DNA of 64,000 nucleotides. Origin: Acestrorhynchus altus. Lineage: Eukaryota > Chordata > Actinopteri > Characiformes > Acestrorhynchidae. Location: assembly GCA_034509495.1 (NCBI GenBank), contig CM067518.1:2432431-2496430 (forward strand). The letters run 5' to 3'. How positions within the stretch are numbered: position 1 is the stretch's first letter; each line of letters opens with the position of its first letter. A program made the translations under genes and the position numbers. Below the pieces are notes generated by a model. The model was not told the origin of the DNA. It worked only from the letters and a program-made list of their open reading frames with translations, and did not search any database. This document shows, piece after piece, positions 59,030-64,000 of the stretch.

Positions 59030-59575
59030 AGAGGGGAACAAGAAACCAGGAGGAGCTAACCAGCTCTATGGAGGAGAACCTTCCAGAGAGGGAACCATTT
59101 CTGCAGCACTCCTCCAATCAGGCCTGTATGGTACAGTGGTCAGAAGGAAGCCACTCCTCCGTAAAAGACACGACAGTCTGACTCTCAGACCATCAGAAAC
59201 AACATGATCTAGTCTGATGGAACAGCGAGGAACAGACATCCTTGATGATGACCTGCTCCAGAGCACTCTGGACCTCAGACTGGGACAAAAGGACAACGAC
59301 CCAAAGCACACAGCCATGATAACAAAGGAGTGGCTTCAGGACAACTCTGCACCGATGCTCCCCATCCAATTTGATGGAGCTTGAGAGGTTCTGCAAAGAA
59401 GAATGGGAGAACCTTCCCCAAAACAAGTGCCTCAAAAAGGAGCTTCAACAAAGTATCGAGCAAAGGCTGTGAAAACTTCTAAACCTGTTATATTTTGGTT
59501 TTATTTTAAAATTTGCAATGATTTAAAACAAAGTTTCTCACTTTGACTTCGTGCGGTTCTGTGTGTAGAATTTTG
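59030..59575 (+). pseudogene. Tc1-like transposon, internally deleted
   Basis: Blocks follow a fish Tc1 element in order: ACCATTTCTGCAGCACTCCTCCAATCAGGCCTGTATGGT, GATCTAGTCTGATGGAACAGCG (DE-type first catalytic block), CAGAGCACTCTGGACCTCAGACTGGGACAA, AACGACCCAAAGCACACAGCC (second Asp, NDPKHTA), GAGTGGCTTCAGGACAACTCTGC, GAGAGGTTCTGCAAAGAAGAATGGGAGAACCTTCCCC, and the 3' non-coding TTTAAAACAAAGTTTCTCACTTTGAC. At least two internal deletions remove the middle and the third catalytic residue. Confidence 0.85.
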
Positions 59576-59693
59576 AGGGACAACATTTAAAGAATCCATT
59601 GAGGAATAAGGTTGTTACATAAGAAAATGTGGGAAAAGGGAAGCGCTGTGAATTCTTTCTGGAGCCACTGAGTATATAGACACACAGTCTGTG

Positions 59694-59699
<6 letters not shown>

Positions 59700-59741
<42 letters not shown>
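59700..59741 (+). repeat. (GA)n microsatellite
   Basis: About 21 GA units. Confidence 0.95.
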
Positions 59742-59743
<2 letters not shown>

Positions 59744-60149
59744 CGAGTATATGAGAGGAGTCCAGATGTGAGGTTGGTGTCTCAGTGGAGTGGTAGTCAG
59801 GTGTCGGTGTCTCTGCTGTCAGCTTCAATCTAAAACGCCATCACCGACCCAACTCCCCCGACTCCACCTGTCTGCTCCTCTCTGCCTGCCTCTCTCTCTT
59901 CACCTGATTTTACTCATTTTCTTCCAGACTCAACAACGTTCTGCCTGTGGATAGTAGAGAACCTACACGTATGAAGGTTCCACCAGAAGAGATCCTCTGT
60001 GGGTTCTCCTCGCTTAAGTACTAGGTAATACACGGTATAGACTACATAGTAATGGTAAGAGTACACTAAGACGATACGGTACAGACTTTAAGGTATATCG
60101 GTGATAATGAAGGCAATATTTATCGATCTACTCATACAGAAGTCGTGTC

Positions 60150-60420
60150 TGTCAGTACGGCGTCGGGTTTAACGTGGTAGAGGTTCCTAGTGGTGTCCCT
60201 GCGAGAATCCATCCAATGCAACTTGCATGTTCTCTCTGATGCGGCAGACCACGGAAGAGTATCCGTGTCTTCAAGGCGACAGCAGTATGCGGACGAGCGT
60301 CGTCCCGTTGGACCACTGGTTGCAGGACCTCATTAACGTAACGTTGGTCTGTGAAATAGTGTATATAAAAAAAATCAGGGTTCCTTCTCTCATAATGAAG
60401 CACCTTGTTTATGCTGGTTC
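60150..60420 (-). pseudogene. Tc1-like transposase fragment
   Basis: The minus strand reads FTDQRYVNEVLQPVV, then after a small deletion RDDARPHTAV. The first block matches TDQCYVNEVLQPVV at 20528-20570, so both are one Tc1 family. The flank after the second Asp matches the element at 20640 in a broken frame. Confidence 0.8.
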
Positions 60421-60943
60421 CTGCACATCTGACCTTGTTAGAGTAGAATGCCGTAGCTTAAGCACTGTTCCGAGGAACTAATCAGCGCTCCCTTTGAGAA
60501 ACCCTGGCTCAAGAGGGCCTTGCTACCACTAATTAGTGAAGGCTGTGTCGTGAAGGTCACAAAGCAGAACACACCGATGCTTTCTGAGGGTGGAACAGTG
60601 TGGAATCACACAACCACGCTAACCGCAAACATGCTGTCAGATTCCGAGCCGGGGAGGACTCTGAAAGCGATCTGATCCGGAGGTCGAGAACACCACTTGA
60701 CCTTTAGATAACAAGCTGCCATATAACTCCTGCCCTTCATCATGTCGTCTTATTCCTCACACATTCTCTGCTGGCTTTTGCAATCTTCTCTCAGACGTTA
60801 AGAAGTTGTTTACTCCCGGCAACCGTACGGGTTTCCGGAGATGGACCATGTTTGGATTTCTGGAACGCATGGAAACCCAGATGTAAACGTTCGGGACATT
60901 AATGGATTAGGATTGGATCAATCAAATCATGTTCAGAGGTGGT

Positions 60944-60945
<2 letters not shown>
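60421..60945. other. no feature recognised
   Basis: Presumed utrn intron; no exon support. Confidence 0.45.
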
Positions 60946-60946
<1 letters not shown>

Positions 60947-61002
<56 letters not shown>

Positions 61003-61020
61003 AGAGAGAGGGAGGTGTTT
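60947..61020 (+). repeat. (GT)n(GA)n microsatellite
   Basis: About 19 GT units then GA/GGGA units. Confidence 0.93.
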
Positions 61021-61224
61021 GAAGAGAGAATGATGAGTCAGTGAGAGGAGCATGATGATGAATAACAGAAGAAGATCATACACAGCAGAGAGCAGAGGAG
61101 GACGTGAGGAAGAGCAGGAGGAAGGGAGAGAGACACTCGCTCCCTGACACATTTGCTCTCTCTCTCCTGCCCTGTATCAGGGATTTAGATTATACAGAAT
61201 TCTACAGTATATGAAGTGTCATGT

Positions 61225-61550
61225 CCTTAAACAACACCGAGCGCGCGAGAGGGAGAGGGAGAGAGACGCAGACAGACACAGAGATTAACAGAACACCCGG
61301 AGAAAAAGAGAGAGTGATGGAGCACAATGAAGAGAGAGAAAGAGAGAGGGGGAGAGATCAACAGAGAGTGACTGGAGAGAAAGACGTGGAGAAACGGACA
61401 GAGAGACCGTGCAGGAGCGGTTGATCAATAGAGATTGATAGTGAAAGAAAGAGGGAGAGCAATAAAGGCAGATGAGAGACAGAGAGACGGCAAAAGAGAA
61501 AGAGATACAGAGAGTGATAGAGAGTGAGAGAGGGAGAGAGAGAGAGAGCA
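61225..61550 (+). repeat. GA-rich purine stretch
   Basis: GAGAGAGGGAGAGAG-type imperfect purine repeats over about 320 bp. Confidence 0.85.
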
Positions 61551-61662
61551 GCAGTAATAATTTGATTTGTGTTCGGCTGTGCTAAGATCAGCTTAGAGAG
61601 GATTTATAGGGGTTGGAGACGTTGGCTGAATGTAAGCACCTCTCTGGCTTGGGTGAGTCCTC

Positions 61663-61668
61663 TCTCTC

Positions 61669-61709
<41 letters not shown>
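61663..61709 (+). repeat. (CT)n microsatellite
   Basis: About 23 CT units, at the position where family A normally reads GACTCTCTGGAGCAGAT. Confidence 0.95.
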
Positions 61710-61718
<9 letters not shown>

Positions 61719-61925
61719 ATAAACATGAACCTATTGGCACTATGCAAAATGTCAGGGATGGGCTAGAGGGGTCTAAAGCCCCCCAGCACTGAGGTGTAGA
61801 GCAGTGGAACTGTGTCCTCTGGAATGATGGAGCTCCATCCAGTAGGTTCGTTGGGGATCAGCTGGGGTGGTGATCATCCAACATCCCCATCACTTGGTGT
61901 CCCATTATTTATGTCCAAACAAGAC
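61710..61925 (+). mobile_element. family A element, 3' half
   Basis: CAGATAAACATGAACCTATTGGCACTATGC, GGGCTAGAGGGGTCTAAAGCCCCCCAGC, GAGCAGTGGAACTGTGTCCTCTGGAATGATGGAGCTCCATCCAGTA, GGTGGTGATCATCCAACATCC and GTGTCCCATTATTTATGTCCA. Confidence 0.8.
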
Positions 61926-62884
61926 GAGCCCAGCTCTCGGTCCAAGTGAGCTCCTGCGATGCTGCCAAAAATGAAAGCAAACCTCCGAGTGCGGTCCTTT
62001 GTACAAGGTAGCGTGAACAGCCTGACTGCCAACACTATTCTTCCCACGCCTGGTTCTGGACCAGTACGGTTCCCACACAGTGTCCATTACGATTAAAAGC
62101 AACCATGCAGCTCCACATTGAATCATCAAGCATTTCTTTTTAGGATTTTTAAGATAAAACAACATGGTTAGAGACGACTGCGGAGAAGGTGGTCTTATTT
62201 AAACCTCAGACATTAGTTTGCTTTGCTCTTGATCCAAAGAGCTTTCTGAGGCCTTCAGAAAGAATTTCCCGAATTTCCTGGAGAACGTTTTAAAACAACC
62301 GCCAACATGTTCTTTTTTTAAATCTCAAATGAGAAAAAATAATATTTATAACTGGTCCACTTCAAAATCATTTGATCTGGTGTGTTTAATATGCTGACAG
62401 AGCGACGAACCCGCTTCAATATACAGGAAATGGCCCTGAATCGAAATGCAGCTCGACGTCATGATGTTCTGGACCATGGAGGTGGACCTTATATACCCCC
62501 TGGTGTAGGCTGAGGGTTTAACTTAGCTTGTGAGCAACACCGTCAGCTGGAGCCAGTGCGCTATTGATTCCTCGATCAATCAAATCATAAAAACTCAAAG
62601 AAAATATGCAAAACAAACCTCGTATCAGTTCGAAATTGAAGTTGCTAAGAGGGACTGTGGGTGAAGCCTGGTTAGATGAACGGATGTAGTGACTGATTTC
62701 TACGCTCTCTGGATACGCTGATAATATTCCGTTTTCGATCTACTTATCCACTGAAACGCTTCCCGAAATCTGAGCTGTTGGCTCGAAGAACTGCTGAGTG
62801 GACGTTTACAGACTGTGGACTCGGCCTCTTATGACCGGGAGACCTGCCACAGCACTGCTGGATCGGACACAGAGTTTAGCAGAA

Positions 62885-62885
<1 letters not shown>
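61926..62885. other. no feature recognised
   Basis: Presumed utrn intron. No exon matching the expected upstream utrophin residues found. Confidence 0.45.
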
Positions 62886-62886
<1 letters not shown>

Positions 62887-62923
<37 letters not shown>

Positions 62924-62952
62924 TCTCTCTCTCTCTCTCCCTCTCTCTCTCT
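62887..62952 (+). repeat. (CT)n microsatellite
   Basis: About 32 CT units with CCCT interruptions. Confidence 0.95.
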
Positions 62953-63224
62953 ACACTTTTTCAGGCCCAAGGTGAGCTCTTCAGGGAAGGCACACTTCCA
63001 TGTGCAAATCGATTAATGCAGGGAGGTCAACTATTCAGCCTCTACCTCAGCTGAACCGATACGGTTCTAATGAAGGAGCTGATGGTAAATATATTCAAGG
63101 CTCTCGAGAGCATCCCTGAACAACGCACTCGCCCCTTCCACTCTTATAAATACAGGGGCTACAAAAGGCTCTCTGAGCAAAGCTATAGAACAACCAGTGG
63201 AGCTTCATAAATATATGCCGTACC

Positions 63225-63465
63225 ATTAAAATCACCGCCTGAAACAAGTAACACTGTTGATCTGGTCCCAGCGGCTGGTGTCGAGAGGTGGTGTTACCTC
63301 ACCACCAGTACCTACCACTAGTGCTGTATGAAAGGAGAGCTGGTGAACCGGCCCCACCTGCGGTAATGTTAGTCTTGGTGCCAGAGACCACACGACTGGT
63401 TGGACGAGGGGGACCTACACGATATCAGGCTGGTGGTATTAATGTTATGGCTGGTCAAACCCATT
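63225..63465. mobile_element. short element with ACCATTAA / TTAATGTTATGGCTGG ends
   Basis: The terminal GGTATTAATGTTATGGCTGGTC matches the end of family C/Tc1-type elements (27470, 28665). The left end is less clear. Confidence 0.45.
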
Positions 63466-64000
63466 CAAATCTTTTGTAAACTGTTGATATTTATTGCACT
63501 GGATTGTTTAAAGTGAAAGGTCACAGCAAACAGTGGCGTTTGGACAGTGATGACGTGACATGGAAACATGGTGGAGGTAGTTTCAAAAATGTGGAATTGA
63601 TTTCTGATGTTCTGAACAAAAAAAAAACACTATTCCTTACTAAAGACCACGTCCCTGCCTGAAGAGCCTTTGGCACCATCCTCCTCCATTTTCACTTTAA
63701 CCCGGTTCACTCTTTCAGACTCGCTCTGCTCATTTACACCCTCCACTCTTGCTCTTATGAAGGTAATGAAGCCTGAATGAGGCAAACAGAGCTGCAGCTG
63801 AACCAATCGTCCTTCTCAGGCTGCTGGAGAAACACAGGAAATCCTACACCATCCAGACTCTTCATTTCATGGTCAGCAGCACAGAAAATGACCAAGGTTT
63901 TGGTCTCGCCTTTGTCTACAGCCAGCTTCCACAATGGTTCCAGGTAATGCAGAAGTATGACGTGTCTCGCTTTTGGTCTAATGTGAGGCTGAAGGCCTTC
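63466..64000. other. window edge, nothing recognised
   Basis: Open frames at the edge on both strands show no similarity I can name. Confidence 0.4.

Overview
This window looks like vertebrate, specifically teleost fish, nuclear DNA. Evidence: introns with GT-AG borders, dense CA/GA microsatellites, many decayed Tc1/mariner transposons, tRNA-derived SINEs and short inverted-repeat elements of fish type. The mix of repeat families fits an otophysan fish (catfish, characin or relative), but that is inference from repeats alone.

The only protein-coding gene I can support is the 3' end of utrophin (utrn) on the minus strand, from about 58,584 down to about 44,049. Five coding segments are well supported: 58363-58584, 56186-56399, 52823-52909, a 26-nt micro-exon 50187-50212, and the first 9 nt of the last exon, 45801-45809. 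They join in phase and encode the coiled-coil region that binds dystrobrevin and the extreme C-terminus, which ends in SRPQVM (utrophin-like). One small linker exon must lie between 52909 and 56186; 54007-54034 is the best candidate. Upstream exons (WW, EF-hand, ZZ and the rest) lie beyond 64,000. Skipping the micro-exon would replace the 11-residue tail with a 48-residue one, as exon-78 skipping does in dystrophin.

Positions 1-44,040 appear to be intergenic DNA downstream of utrn. I found no convincing exons there. It holds a 42-bp minisatellite in inverted arrays around a SINE (3.9-4.8 kb), Tc1 remnants (0.2-0.5, 3.1-3.5, 14.2-14.6, 20.3-20.9, 37.8-38.0 kb and shorter antisense scraps), a mariner-like scrap (16.0 kb), several SINE fragments, repeated copies of at least four short dispersed families (called A, B, C and E here), a GGTTGC minisatellite (25 and 36 kb), a 500-bp GA/GAAA purine tract (29.8-30.3 kb), a 59-67-bp minisatellite (30.9-31.7 kb) and an 18-bp minisatellite (38.8 kb).

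Positions 44,040-64,000 are the utrn 3'UTR, introns and part of a further upstream intron. These also carry repeats, several of which directly abut utrn splice sites. The main biology is therefore the utrn C-terminal exon arrangement and its unusual repeat-bordered splice sites. I did not find a previously undescribed multi-gene system.
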